Assembly: GCA_035500095.1 (NCBI GenBank)
Contig: DATJXN010000112.1
Span: forward strand, 1-44,509
Direction of reading: 5' to 3'
Length of the DNA: 44,509 nucleotides
Source of the DNA: Candidatus Binataceae bacterium
GTDB lineage: Bacteria; Desulfobacterota; Binatia; Binatales; Binataceae
In this document: positions 7,811 through 15,672 of the stretch, piece after piece
Layout of the letters: every line of letters begins with the position of its first letter
Numbering within the stretch: the stretch's first letter is position 1
The notes under the pieces: model-generated
Seen by the model: the letters and a program-made list of their open reading frames with translations, nothing else
The model's database searches: none
What the model was told of the DNA's origin: nothing
Position numbers and translations under genes: made by a program

Positions 7811-9331
7811 TCAGCGCACACGCACTTCGATTCGGTTTAAGCTTGCGATCACGCGCGGATAGCATGCCTTGATCGCCGCGATCTGCGGTGGGATGGCCCT
7901 TGTGTGCTGGTCGAAAATCAGTACCGGCGCCGTGCCGCATTTGGTCTGAATGGGGTTGCTATCCATTTGGACGGCCGCGATGCGGCGTTCCGAAGGCAGA
8001 TAGAATTGCACCACCCAGAGGTCGTAGGGCGCGAAGACCGCTATCTGCTCGCCAGGCGAGGTATGTTTGACTGCGACGGCGGCCGCTTTCCGCCAGTCGC
8101 CGTTGGGCGAGACCTTGAGCTTGAGCAAACGGTCCGCGGTCCGCATCGACATAGCGATGATTAGTGCCGCGAGGATGATGCGTATGGCGGTGCTGCGTAC
8201 ACAGGCCGCCCCGAAGCCCGCGAACGCGAACAGTCCGGCAAAGGCGATAATCACGTAGCGCGGCATTTCGATTGGCCGGGTTATGTGGCTCTCAGCGAAT
8301 GCCGCCAGCACCGGCCCCGCCGTCCAAATCGCCAGGAAGCCCGGCACCAGAAGCGCCGTACGCCATTGCCGCCAGACGCCGAAGGCGATCAGGGCCGCAA
8401 CAATCCAGAACAGCGCCGACTCCCCAACCGCGTCGCGCAGGACCGTGTACGGCCATGAGTTAGGCTCGGGCTTAATGAGCTTCGCCCCGATCCACGCCAT
8501 GCCGGCGCGCGAAGTCGCGTACGCGTCCGGAAGGAGCGGAATGAGCAGCGACATGCCCGCCAATACCGCAAAGCCGGGACGAAAGACTTTGAGCTGGAGG
8601 GCACGTGCCGCTCCCGTCCGTTTTGCCGCCAGCAGACACAGTAGCCACAGCGCTTCGGCGAGCAGTAGGAAACTCGCGCTGTAATTGATCGGCAGCATCA
8701 GCGCGGTAAAAATCGCGAGGCCGAGGTAGTCGTCGAATACGCCGCGACGCTGAGCCCGCATGAAGAAGATGATTTGCAGCAGTTCCACCGCAATCAATAG
8801 CGAAAACTCGCGTGCCGTGCGGCTCGAAATCAGGAGGGTGATGTTGAGCGCAAAGATCAGTGCGGCGAACGCGCCTGCTATCTCTCCTTTTTCGGCGCTC
8901 GCCTCTCCTTCCAGCGCGCGGGAGACCTCGCGCACGGCTAAAAACAGCAGCACGATCGCGATCGTTCCCAGCAACGCCGACATCGCGCGCATCGCTAACA
9001 GGCTGGCGCCAAAGGCGCGCACCCACTCGTACAGCACGAGGTCGTAGGCGGGATGCTTGCCGCCGAATTCGACTTGCCAGAAAGTCCTGACGACTTCGCA
9101 AACGTTCGGCGCGATGACGGCAGCCCATGTACTGCCCTCAGCATCATTCATGTCCCAGCGCTGCAACTTGTGGAAGCGATAGCGAGCGCCGAGCAGCACC
9201 GCGATCACCAGCAGAGTGATCGAGAATACGCGTTTGGAGCGCCATGCCCGTAGCGCCATGTCGCGCATCGCCCTAACCGACAACGTCGATGAAATGACCG
9301 CCATGTGCTTCGACGTTCCCCGCTCGTCCAT
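7811..9331 (-). CDS. Glycosyltransferase family 39-like integral membrane protein
   Basis: A 506-aa polytopic protein with about ten to twelve hydrophobic segments. Its N-terminal plan is that of GT-C glycosyltransferases (GT39/ArnT-like): a first helix at about 34-47, then an external loop with the acidic pair WDMNDAEG, and a KHPAYDLVLYEWVRAFG segment like the HPP-x-Y motif of that family. The C-terminal soluble part (from about residue 410) is probably periplasmic. It would move a sugar from a polyprenyl-phosphate donor onto a lipid or protein acceptor. The start may be the ATG at 9304, which has a better ribosome site (GGGGAA). It lies between two cytochrome c genes. The specific substrate is unknown. 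Confidence 0.75.
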   Translation of the reverse strand: MDERGTSKHMAVISSTLSVRAMRDMALRAWRSKRVFSITLLVIAVLLGARYRFHKLQRWDMNDAEGSTWAAVIAPNVCEVVRTFWQVEFGGKHPAYDLVLYEWVRAFGASLLAMRAMSALLGTIAIVLLFLAVREVSRALEGEASAEKGEIAGAFAALIFALNITLLISSRTAREFSLLIAVELLQIIFFMRAQRRGVFDDYLGLAIFTALMLPINYSASFLLLAEALWLLCLLAAKRTGAARALQLKVFRPGFAVLAGMSLLIPLLPDAYATSRAGMAWIGAKLIKPEPNSWPYTVLRDAVGESALFWIVAALIAFGVWRQWRTALLVPGFLAIWTAGPVLAAFAESHITRPIEMPRYVIIAFAGLFAFAGFGAACVRSTAIRIILAALIIAMSMRTADRLLKLKVSPNGDWRKAAAVAVKHTSPGEQIAVFAPYDLWVVQFYLPSERRIAAVQMDSNPIQTKCGTAPVLIFDQHTRAIPPQIAAIKACYPRVIASLNRIEVRVR

Positions 9332-9500
9332 CGCTACATTTGATCGGCGTTGCTTTCGCCGGATGCGGACCGAGCATAGCCAGATATGCCGGCGGATTCT
9401 AATCGAAGGTCTCCGCCTTAGGCGGCGGCAAGTTCGCTGTCATGGCAGATGCGATCCCATAATGTACAATCGTTCGGGATTGGGAGTATGATTCGCCATC

Positions 9501-9734
9501 ATGTCCACGGCACAAGTCAGCGCGGAGCTGCTCTCCGCGATCGCGCTGCTGATAGTCTTTCTGCTCGCGCTCTCGACTTTTCAGAAACGAAGCTCGCGCC
9601 GGCGTCATGCCGCTTCGCTCTTCGTGAACCGGGCGGCGCCCATCGCCAGATGGCTGCTCGGATTCCTGGTCGTAGCCTATTTGCTGTTCATCGCGTTCCA
9701 GTTGCAGCATCAGGCCCCGCCGGCAATGAAGTGA
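9501..9734 (+). CDS. Small two-span membrane protein
   Basis: A 77-aa protein with hydrophobic helices at about 8-26 and 50-68, separated by a very basic loop (KRSSRRRHAA) that should face the cytoplasm. No known family is recognised. It lies 75 bp upstream of a cytochrome c gene on the same strand and could be co-transcribed with it. Confidence 0.55.
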   Translation: MSTAQVSAELLSAIALLIVFLLALSTFQKRSSRRRHAASLFVNRAAPIARWLLGFLVVAYLLFIAFQLQHQAPPAMK

Positions 9735-9808
9735 GCGAGCCCGGGCCGCGGCGGATGCGGTTTTGCTTCACCACCCGCGTAGAGTAACCTGACGCCGGGA
9801 GAACCCTG

Positions 9809-10228
9809 ATGATCTTGACGCTGCGATGGACCTTCGCGCTTATCCTTGTGCTGCTGATTTTCGCTTCGACCGCCCGCGCAGCCGATGATGCGGTTGGGCA
9901 GGGACGCGAACTTTACCTCGAATATTGTGGATCGTGTCACGGGCTGACCGGCGAAGGCGACGGTCCGGTGGCGCACTCATTGACGACTCCGCCAGCCAAT
10001 CTGCGGCTGCTTTCGGACCGCTTCGGGAATCCGTTGCCCGAAGACCAGGTCGCCCGCTTTATCGACGGCCGCGCCGAGGTCAAGGCTCACGGTCCGCGCG
10101 ACATGCCGGTATGGGGCAAACGCTTCTATTCGCAAACGCACGACGAAGCCGCCGTCCGTGCGATGATTCGGGATCTGGTCGCCTATCTCCAGTCGATCCA
10201 GACCGGCGCGCGGCACGCGCACCAGTAG
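9809..10228 (+). CDS. Monohaem cytochrome c
   Basis: A 139-aa protein with a cleavable signal peptide (cut after TARA, about residue 24). The haem site is CGSCH (C40, C43, H44) and the probable axial Met is M99 in RDMPVWG. GGGAGAA precedes the ATG. Shared segments with the 7113-7544 product (the IDGR, DMP-x-WG and VAY-x-x-SIQ blocks) show the two are paralogues, similar to small cytochromes near oxidases or dehydrogenases. A soluble periplasmic electron carrier; its partner is not encoded nearby. Confidence 0.88.
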   Translation: MILTLRWTFALILVLLIFASTARAADDAVGQGRELYLEYCGSCHGLTGEGDGPVAHSLTTPPANLRLLSDRFGNPLPEDQVARFIDGRAEVKAHGPRDMPVWGKRFYSQTHDEAAVRAMIRDLVAYLQSIQTGARHAHQ

Positions 10229-10348
10229 CGCCGCGGCATGCGTCTTGTCGAAGACAAGGAAAGGATGCGCCGGCTCGCGCTCGGCGTCGCCGTCGGCACG
10301 ACGTTGGCGAACCTTTCGCTCCGGTACGATGACTACGAGGATGACTGG

Positions 10349-10516
10349 TCAGTCGTGGACCGGGCGCCGATCTTCTTCTTCATTTTGTAACTGGCGCGCC
10401 TTCATGCGCAGCTGCTCGCCAAACTCGGGGTCGCGTGCGCTCCAATGATCGGCCAGCTCCAACAGCCAAGCCGACTTTGCGAGTTGCGTCTCATACATTC
10501 GGTCCCGGAAGCCCAT
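10349..10516 (-). CDS. Small conserved-looking protein (paralogue of 18804-18977)
   Basis: A 55-aa acidic protein. Its sequence is very close to that of the minus-strand gene at 18804-18977. Both have MGF-x-DR-x-YETQLA-x-SAWLLELADHW, then RDPEF-x-EQLR-x-KARQ-x-Q. The preserved reading frame and mostly synonymous-type DNA differences in two distant copies are strong evidence of a real gene. It is predicted to be helical, cytoplasmic and without Cys. The same organisation (short, helical, Trp/Leu-rich) is seen in small regulatory or stress proteins, but no function is known. Confidence 0.65.
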   Translation of the reverse strand: MGFRDRMYETQLAKSAWLLELADHWSARDPEFGEQLRMKARQLQNEEEDRRPVHD

Positions 10517-10537
10517 AGCCACATCCCCGCCTCGTCT

Positions 10538-10753
10538 TCAAGGTTTATGCACTGCTCTGCCGAGCACCCGGCCCACAATCGAATCCAGAGCGTATAGCGC
10601 CGCGAGGATGATGGTCGTGCCCGCCGCGCTGAACAAGGCGGAAAACGCGACGGTCGGCGCCAACTGCGGACGCGCGTCGTAGAGCAGTTCTCCCCACACG
10701 ATGGCGGCCGTCAAAGCCACCCAAACCAGGACGACCTGTCTCCTGACGGTCAT
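10538..10753 (-). CDS. Small two-span membrane protein
   Basis: A 71-aa protein with hydrophobic segments at about 7-22 and 35-57, basic at both ends. Its ATG overlaps the stop codon of the upstream 60-aa gene (ATGA), so the two should be translationally coupled and their products may act together in the membrane. No family is recognised. Confidence 0.55.
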   Translation of the reverse strand: MTVRRQVVLVWVALTAAIVWGELLYDARPQLAPTVAFSALFSAAGTTIILAALYALDSIVGRVLGRAVHKP

Positions 10754-10932
10754 CCAGGCCGCCTCAATACTCCGGCCACGATCAGCCCGGCAGTAACCAT
10801 TGCGCTGGCAGTCAGCGTCAACGGAGCCCGTCCGTCGGCATTGCCGGGAACGATCTGGACCAGCACGACTATCGTGCCCAATCCGGTCGCCAACATAACG
10901 ACCAAAGCAGTCAGAACTTTGATTCGCGTCAT
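10750..10932 (-). CDS. Small two-span membrane protein
   Basis: A 60-aa protein with a start at ATG 10932, supported by GAGGTGGC 3-4 nt upstream. Hydrophobic helices lie at about 5-27 and 40-55. It overlaps the next gene (10538-10753) by 4 nt. The pair looks like a two-gene operon of small membrane proteins. No family is recognised and the function is unknown. Confidence 0.55.
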   Translation of the reverse strand: MTRIKVLTALVVMLATGLGTIVVLVQIVPGNADGRAPLTLTASAMVTAGLIVAGVLRRPG

Positions 10933-11016
10933 CGTGCCACCTCGTTCAGGGGCAGGACGGATCTGATGTCTGGCAGCTGGAGGTTTACCCGTCTGTAGAG
11001 AAGAGCATGTCAGCAA

Positions 11017-11317
11017 GCAGCATGCCGTCAGCTTTTCCGGCCTTTGCCGTTCTCAAACCGCCTCTGTCAGCGTCGCGCGCAAAGGCCGTTGCGGCTATGC
11101 AACTGAGCCGCGCTCGATAATCTACCCGCGGAAGTTGCCGGCTATTTTTTGGTTGTTTGTGATGATTCCGGTGGGAACGCCCGGAGCCCGCCCGGCCAGA
11201 CCGTCACATCAGACCGCTACATGAAACTCTTGGGGCGACGGGCCAAGGGGGCACCGCCGATCTTTCTGGATATTCCCAGATCTTCCCCGCCATGACGCGG
11301 CCGTCGGCGGGCATGCG
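11017..11317. other. Intergenic region, no gene seen
   Basis: About 300 bp lie between the small membrane-protein pair and the secreted Cys protein gene. A T-rich tract (CTATTTTTTGGTTGTTTGT) lies near 11140-11160. No hairpin or coding signal was convincing. Confidence 0.3.
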
Positions 11318-11674
11318 CTATTTCACCAACTGGCGCAGCTCGTCGAGCGAGATGCATCTGCCCTGCCGGACCAACTCCAGGTTGAACCTCGTAAGCTCCG
11401 GACTTCCAGGGCAATTCGAATCCCCCTCCTGAGCACGCCCCGGACATTTCTCAAAGATTCGTATCCGGTCATCGCGGAAGGTCTTGCATGCCTCGGCAGT
11501 GTCGAAAGCCTGAAGCAGCCGCCAATCGCCGATGGGCGCTGAGGGATTCAACGTCTGGCGCAAGCACGCGGCATTTGAGCCAGCGGCGCACGCTTGTGAG
11601 ACCGGGCTCTCCTGGAAAGGAGGCACAAGCAGATACACGACCAGCGCGAGCGCGGCAGCGTGGCGGAGATTCAT
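11318..11674 (-). CDS. Small secreted Cys-rich protein
   Basis: A 118-aa protein when started at ATG 11674, which yields a proper signal peptide (MNLRHAAALALVVYLLV); an upstream ATG at 11698 is possible. The mature part has six Cys. Two of them sit in FDTAEACKTF and GRCISLDE, the same pattern as the 6247-6507 product. It is predicted to be periplasmic with disulfides. Function unknown. Confidence 0.55.
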   Translation of the reverse strand: MNLRHAAALALVVYLLVPPFQESPVSQACAAGSNAACLRQTLNPSAPIGDWRLLQAFDTAEACKTFRDDRIRIFEKCPGRAQEGDSNCPGSPELTRFNLELVRQGRCISLDELRQLVK

Positions 11675-11731
11675 CGGGGTCAGTTTACACTCCTGCATGA
11701 GCGGTAACGAGCCGTGAGGAGTGGCGGCGGG

Positions 11732-12769
11732 TCAATCGCGCTCTCCTTCGACGATCGAGAGTGCCGAGGGATTGTGGACAATCCTCGTGAGCTTCAGCCC
11801 TGCACGTTTATACAGATCCCGGAACTCGTCCGCGGTGCGCTCCCGCCCCTTCAATTGGATCATCATGAAGAGGTCGATAATCTTGCCGGGATGCGGTTGG
11901 TTGCCCGGCGGCAGGACCGCGATGATGGTAAGTACGCGCCCGTCTTTCGTCATTGCCTCGCGGCACAGGCGCAGTAGCTTGACGCAATCCTCATCGTCCC
12001 AGTCCATGAGGATTCTCTTCGTGATGTATGCATCGCCGCCGGCCGGAACGGATTGAAGAAAATTGCCGCCGACCAGCTCGCAGCGGTCGAGAACTCCGGC
12101 TGCGGCCAGGTACTCAGCCTCCTTCACGATGAGCGGATGGTCATAGAGCACGCTCTTGGCGGCTGGATTGCGCTTGAGAATTTCTGCGAGAAGGCCGCCG
12201 CGCCCTCCTCCGACGTCGACGATCCGCTTAAACGACGAAAAATCGTAGCTGTCAACGATGGCAGCGACCTCTGCGGCGGCGAAACTCGCGACACCCCTCG
12301 ACCACCATCGGTTCGCCGACGGAGAGCCGGCCAGATGCGAATAGAAATCGGTCCCGTACACGCGATCGAATTCCGGCTCACCCGTCATCGCGCAACGCTG
12401 CAAATCGCTCCACAGGTTCCACCACTTTCCTTCGCCCGTGATGTCCCCCGCCAGCCGCACGGCATCGCGCAGCGAACCGGGGACGCCGCTGCGCAGCCAG
12501 GCGGCGGGCGGCGTCAATTCGAAGCGCCCGGATGAATCCTCCGCGAAGATCCCGTTCCCGGCCAGCGCGCGCAGCAGACGGTAAAGCGGTTGCGGCCGCG
12601 CTCCCGTCGCCTGCGCCAGTTCCTCGACGCTTTCGGGGCCATCGCTCAGCAGATCGGCGATCCCCATCTCTGCGGCGACGTGCACGGCACGGGAGAGCAT
12701 ATAGCCTGTTGCGATTCCGAGAAGCAGGTCCTGTGAAGACTGATCGTTCGGCCTTTGCGTTTCGCCCAT
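11732..12769 (-). CDS. O-methyltransferase family 2 protein
   Basis: A 345-aa protein. The start at 12769 follows AGGAGA at a good distance. The N-terminal part (about 1-100) is the winged-helix dimerisation domain typical of this family (GIATGYMLSRAVHVAAEMGIADLL). The C-terminal part is a Rossmann methyltransferase with the SAM loop VDVGGGRGG, then an acidic YDHP and LMDWDDEDC-x-KLL. The family includes plant-type and polyketide or carotenoid O-methyltransferases acting on small phenolic or hydroxy compounds. It stands alone and is likely involved in secondary metabolism; the acceptor cannot be inferred. Confidence 0.88.
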   Translation of the reverse strand: MGETQRPNDQSSQDLLLGIATGYMLSRAVHVAAEMGIADLLSDGPESVEELAQATGARPQPLYRLLRALAGNGIFAEDSSGRFELTPPAAWLRSGVPGSLRDAVRLAGDITGEGKWWNLWSDLQRCAMTGEPEFDRVYGTDFYSHLAGSPSANRWWSRGVASFAAAEVAAIVDSYDFSSFKRIVDVGGGRGGLLAEILKRNPAAKSVLYDHPLIVKEAEYLAAAGVLDRCELVGGNFLQSVPAGGDAYITKRILMDWDDEDCVKLLRLCREAMTKDGRVLTIIAVLPPGNQPHPGKIIDLFMMIQLKGRERTADEFRDLYKRAGLKLTRIVHNPSALSIVEGERD

Positions 12770-13180
12770 GTTCGATGTTCTCCTTTGGATTATTTCCACA
12801 GGCCCGCGCGACGCAGCCTATCGCATCTGTGCTTCTAAACAAAAATTGCGCAGATGTGCCGGTCTTTTCTGCCACCGAGAGTGCCTAAGCCCCGCGCACT
12901 TAAAAAAACCAATAGCGTGATTGCGGGGAAGGGAGAGCGCACTGAGAAGCTAACCGAACGGATCGAGCGCGTGGAAAACAGCGCCTCGAACCTCGGCGCT
13001 CCAATCGCCGACTGCGGTTGGACCTGCAAGGCTGCTGCTGATGGGCGCGACGGTCCTGATGGGCCCGGCTCCACGCCGAGAGCATCGAACCCGCCAGTCA
13101 CTTGCGCTTTTGCGGGTTACATTGCATCTTGAGCACATTTCAACGGGTTCCCGACTGAGTTCTTTGGGAGTCAGAGCGTA
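12770..13180. other. Divergent intergenic region upstream of kaiC
   Basis: These 411 bp separate the minus-strand methyltransferase gene from the plus-strand kai operon and must hold both promoters. No gene or hairpin stands out. The ribosome site for kaiC is a GGGAG about 14 nt before its ATG, which is weak. Confidence 0.4.
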
Positions 13181-14950
13181 ATGAAGAAAGCTTCCAGGTC
13201 CAGGCGCGTCACCTCTGTCGCCGAGGGGCCGAACGGCATTTCGGTTCAGCCGTTCCATCGTCTGGAAAAAGCGCCTACGGGCATCGAGGGCTTCGATGAG
13301 GTCACTGCAGGCGGTCTTCCGCGCGGCCGCGCTTCGCTGGTATGCGGGGGCGCCGGATGCGGCAAGACTCTGTTCGCTACGGAATTCCTCGCTAATGGCG
13401 CCCGGAAATTCTCCGAACCAGGCGTGTTGATGGCTTTCGAGGAAACCAGCGAAGAATTGGTCACTAACGCCGCCTCACTCAAATTCGAGCTCGATGAACT
13501 CATCCGCCAACGGATGCTGGTGATCGATCACGTTCATGTCGATCCGCAGCAGATGTCCGAGACCGGCGAGTACGATCTGGAGGGACTCTTCATCCGGCTC
13601 CGCCACGCAATCGAATCGATCGGCGCGCGTCGCGTAGTTCTCGACACGATCGAGACCCTGTTCTCGGGATTCTCCAACGAAGGCCTGCTGCGCAGCGAGA
13701 TTCGCCGCCTGTTCCAGTTTTTGAAATCGTTTGGCGTCACCGCGGTTATCACGGGCGAGCGCGGCGAAAAATCGCTCACCCGCTTCGGTCTCGAAGAGTA
13801 CGTTGCGGATTGCGTGATTCTGTTCGACCATCGCATCACCGACCAGGTTTCGACGCGGCGTATGCGGGTCGTGAAATACCGCGGGAGCACGCACGGCTCC
13901 AACGAATATCCGTTTCTGATCGACGAACGAGGATTCTCGGTATTCCCGATTACGTCCCTGGGACTGGGGCACAAGATTTCCAACGAGATTGTGCCGACCG
14001 GCGTCGCCGATCTCGATGCCATGCTGGGGATGGGCGGGCTATTTCGCGGGACCACAGTGCTGATCTCGGGCACCGCGGGCACCGGGAAAACCAGCTTCGC
14101 CAGCGCGCTGGCGCGCGCGACGTGCGAAAGGGGGGAGCGCGTCCTGTATTTCGCCTTTGAGGAGTCTCCCGATCAGATTGCTCGCAACATGCGTTCAATC
14201 GGCATCGACCTGATTCCCCATATCGAGAGCGGACTGCTCTCGATTGTGGCACAACGCCCATTGATATACGGCCTCGAAAAGCACCTGGTGACAATTCACA
14301 AGGAAGTCCAGGCGTTCCAACCGGCCGTGGTTATCGTGGATCCGGTCAACTTTGCAGCCGGGGATAATGCGAGCGCCGTAAAGGTGATGCTCACCAGGCT
14401 GGTCGATTTCCTCAAAACCAGCGGCATCACAGCCTTCATGACCTACCTGACCGAAGGTGGAACCGCGCTTGAAGCCACCGAGGTCGGTATCTCCTCTATT
14501 CTTGACGTTTGGCTGCAGGTGCGGGATATCGAACTCTCCGGCGAGCGCAACCGCGGCCTCTTCGTCCTCAAGGCTCGGGGCATGAGCCATTCCAATCAGA
14601 TCCGCGAATTCACCCTGGACTCAGATGGCATCCATCTGGCCAATGTTTATCTCGGACCTGCGGGGATGCTGACCGGGTCGGCGCGGGTCGCGCAGGAAGC
14701 GAGCGAACGCGACGCCGAGCTTCGCCGGAAGGACGAGAGCCGACACAAAGTAGCGCAACTCGAGCGCAAACGTCGGGTGATGGAGGCGCGCATCGCAGCG
14801 CTTCGCGCCGAATTCGAGGCAGAAGAAACTGAAGCCAGCGCCGGCTTAGCCTACGATGCCGAGGCCGCAGAACGCATAACCTCCGATCGCGCCGAAATGG
14901 GCCATAGCCGCGGGGCCAACGGGACGGCATCAAGGCAGAGAAAAAAGTGA
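13181..14950 (+). CDS. kaiC: KaiC-like double-domain ATPase
   Basis: A 589-aa protein with two RecA-like KaiC domains. CI has Walker A GGAGCGKT (K62) and the EE pair E87-E88. CII has Walker A GTAGTGKT (K303) and E327-E328. The CII segment ISSILDVW aligns with the ISTITD region of cyanobacterial KaiC, so S438-S439 stand where the S431/T432 autophosphorylation pair lies. The KARGMSHS tail of CII is conserved. Unlike the 519-aa cyanobacterial protein, this one has a C-terminal extension (about 505-589) with a charged coiled coil (ERDAELRRKDESRHK). Its GTGA overlap with the next gene couples it to kaiB. It probably hexamerises and drives a timing or stress-signalling output. Confidence 0.93.
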   Translation: MKKASRSRRVTSVAEGPNGISVQPFHRLEKAPTGIEGFDEVTAGGLPRGRASLVCGGAGCGKTLFATEFLANGARKFSEPGVLMAFEETSEELVTNAASLKFELDELIRQRMLVIDHVHVDPQQMSETGEYDLEGLFIRLRHAIESIGARRVVLDTIETLFSGFSNEGLLRSEIRRLFQFLKSFGVTAVITGERGEKSLTRFGLEEYVADCVILFDHRITDQVSTRRMRVVKYRGSTHGSNEYPFLIDERGFSVFPITSLGLGHKISNEIVPTGVADLDAMLGMGGLFRGTTVLISGTAGTGKTSFASALARATCERGERVLYFAFEESPDQIARNMRSIGIDLIPHIESGLLSIVAQRPLIYGLEKHLVTIHKEVQAFQPAVVIVDPVNFAAGDNASAVKVMLTRLVDFLKTSGITAFMTYLTEGGTALEATEVGISSILDVWLQVRDIELSGERNRGLFVLKARGMSHSNQIREFTLDSDGIHLANVYLGPAGMLTGSARVAQEASERDAELRRKDESRHKVAQLERKRRVMEARIAALRAEFEAEETEASAGLAYDAEAAERITSDRAEMGHSRGANGTASRQRKK

Positions 14951-15312
14951 AGAAAAAAAGTACTGCATCAAAGCACCCCGCGCGGGCGGCCTCAGCCAAG
15001 AAGCGTGTCTCCGGAACGCCCGCACGATCGGCCGGGGACGAATTCTGGCGCATGCGACTGTATGTTGCGGGGCAATCGCCGCGCTCGACTGCCGCGATCA
15101 GAAATCTCCGCGCGATCTGTGATGCCCATATGCCCGGACGTTATGAAGTCGAGATCGTCGATCTGATGCGCCATCCGGAACAAGCCAAGACCGACCAGAT
15201 TGTCGCCATCCCTACCCTGGTAAAGAAGCTTCCGGTCCCGATCCGTCACATCATCGGTGACCTTTCCCAGACTGAGCGCGTGCTGATAAGTTTGGAGTTG
15301 AGACTGGCCTGA
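14947..15312 (+). CDS. kaiB: KaiB-like protein, first copy
   Basis: A 121-aa protein with a GTG start that overlaps the kaiC stop (GTGA). Residues about 33-121 form the KaiB thioredoxin-like fold: RLYVAGQSPRSTAAIRNLRAICD, then VDLMRHPEQAKTDQIVAIPTLVKK and IIGDLSQTERVL. The first ~32 residues are a basic, Ala/Ser-rich extension that KaiB of cyanobacteria lacks. KaiB binds the KaiC CI ring. Having two different KaiBs in one operon suggests heteromeric or competing complexes. Confidence 0.92.
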   Translation: MKKKSTASKHPARAASAKKRVSGTPARSAGDEFWRMRLYVAGQSPRSTAAIRNLRAICDAHMPGRYEVEIVDLMRHPEQAKTDQIVAIPTLVKKLPVPIRHIIGDLSQTERVLISLELRLA

Positions 15313-15327
15313 GCTCCTTGGACTTTT

Positions 15328-15672
15328 ATGGGAAACCTGCGTCGCCTGCCCGCCCGCAAGAAGTCCCGGCTCGCTTCCAAGCGCAGGGCGCCTGAATTCG
15401 TTCTTCGCCTGTTCACGACCGGCACGACGCCGCGCTCGACTCGCGCCATCCGCAATCTGCGCGCCATCTGTGAAGGCCTGATCAAAGGGCGCTACCGGCT
15501 CGAGGTCGTCGACATCTACCAGCAGCCCGGGCGTGCGAGCGAGTCCGACATTATCGCGGCGCCTACGCTGGTCAAGGAGGAGCCGCCGCCGCTGTGCCGA
15601 ATGGTCGGCGACTTGTCCGACCGCGACAAGGTCATCTCGAACCTCGCCATCAGCTCGAAACGTGCCAAATGA
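15328..15672 (+). CDS. kaiB: KaiB-like protein, second copy
   Basis: A 114-aa protein beginning 15 nt after the first kaiB. The KaiB domain (about 23-110) has LRLFTTGTTPRSTRAIRNLR, VVDIYQQP, IIAAPTLVKEEPPPLCRMV and GDLSDRDKV, the last close to the cyanobacterial GDLSDREKV. A basic N-terminal tail (RRLPARKKSRLASKRR) precedes it. It is nearer to classic KaiB in the PPP-x-x-R-x-x-GDLSDR block than copy one. The stop overlaps the kinase start (ATGA). Confidence 0.92.
   Translation: MGNLRRLPARKKSRLASKRRAPEFVLRLFTTGTTPRSTRAIRNLRAICEGLIKGRYRLEVVDIYQQPGRASESDIIAAPTLVKEEPPPLCRMVGDLSDRDKVISNLAISSKRAK

Noticed and set aside
10238..10390. 50-aa ORF directly behind a cytochrome c gene
   Set aside because: Overlaps the 10349-10516 gene on the opposite strand, no ribosome site, and no protein-like motifs.
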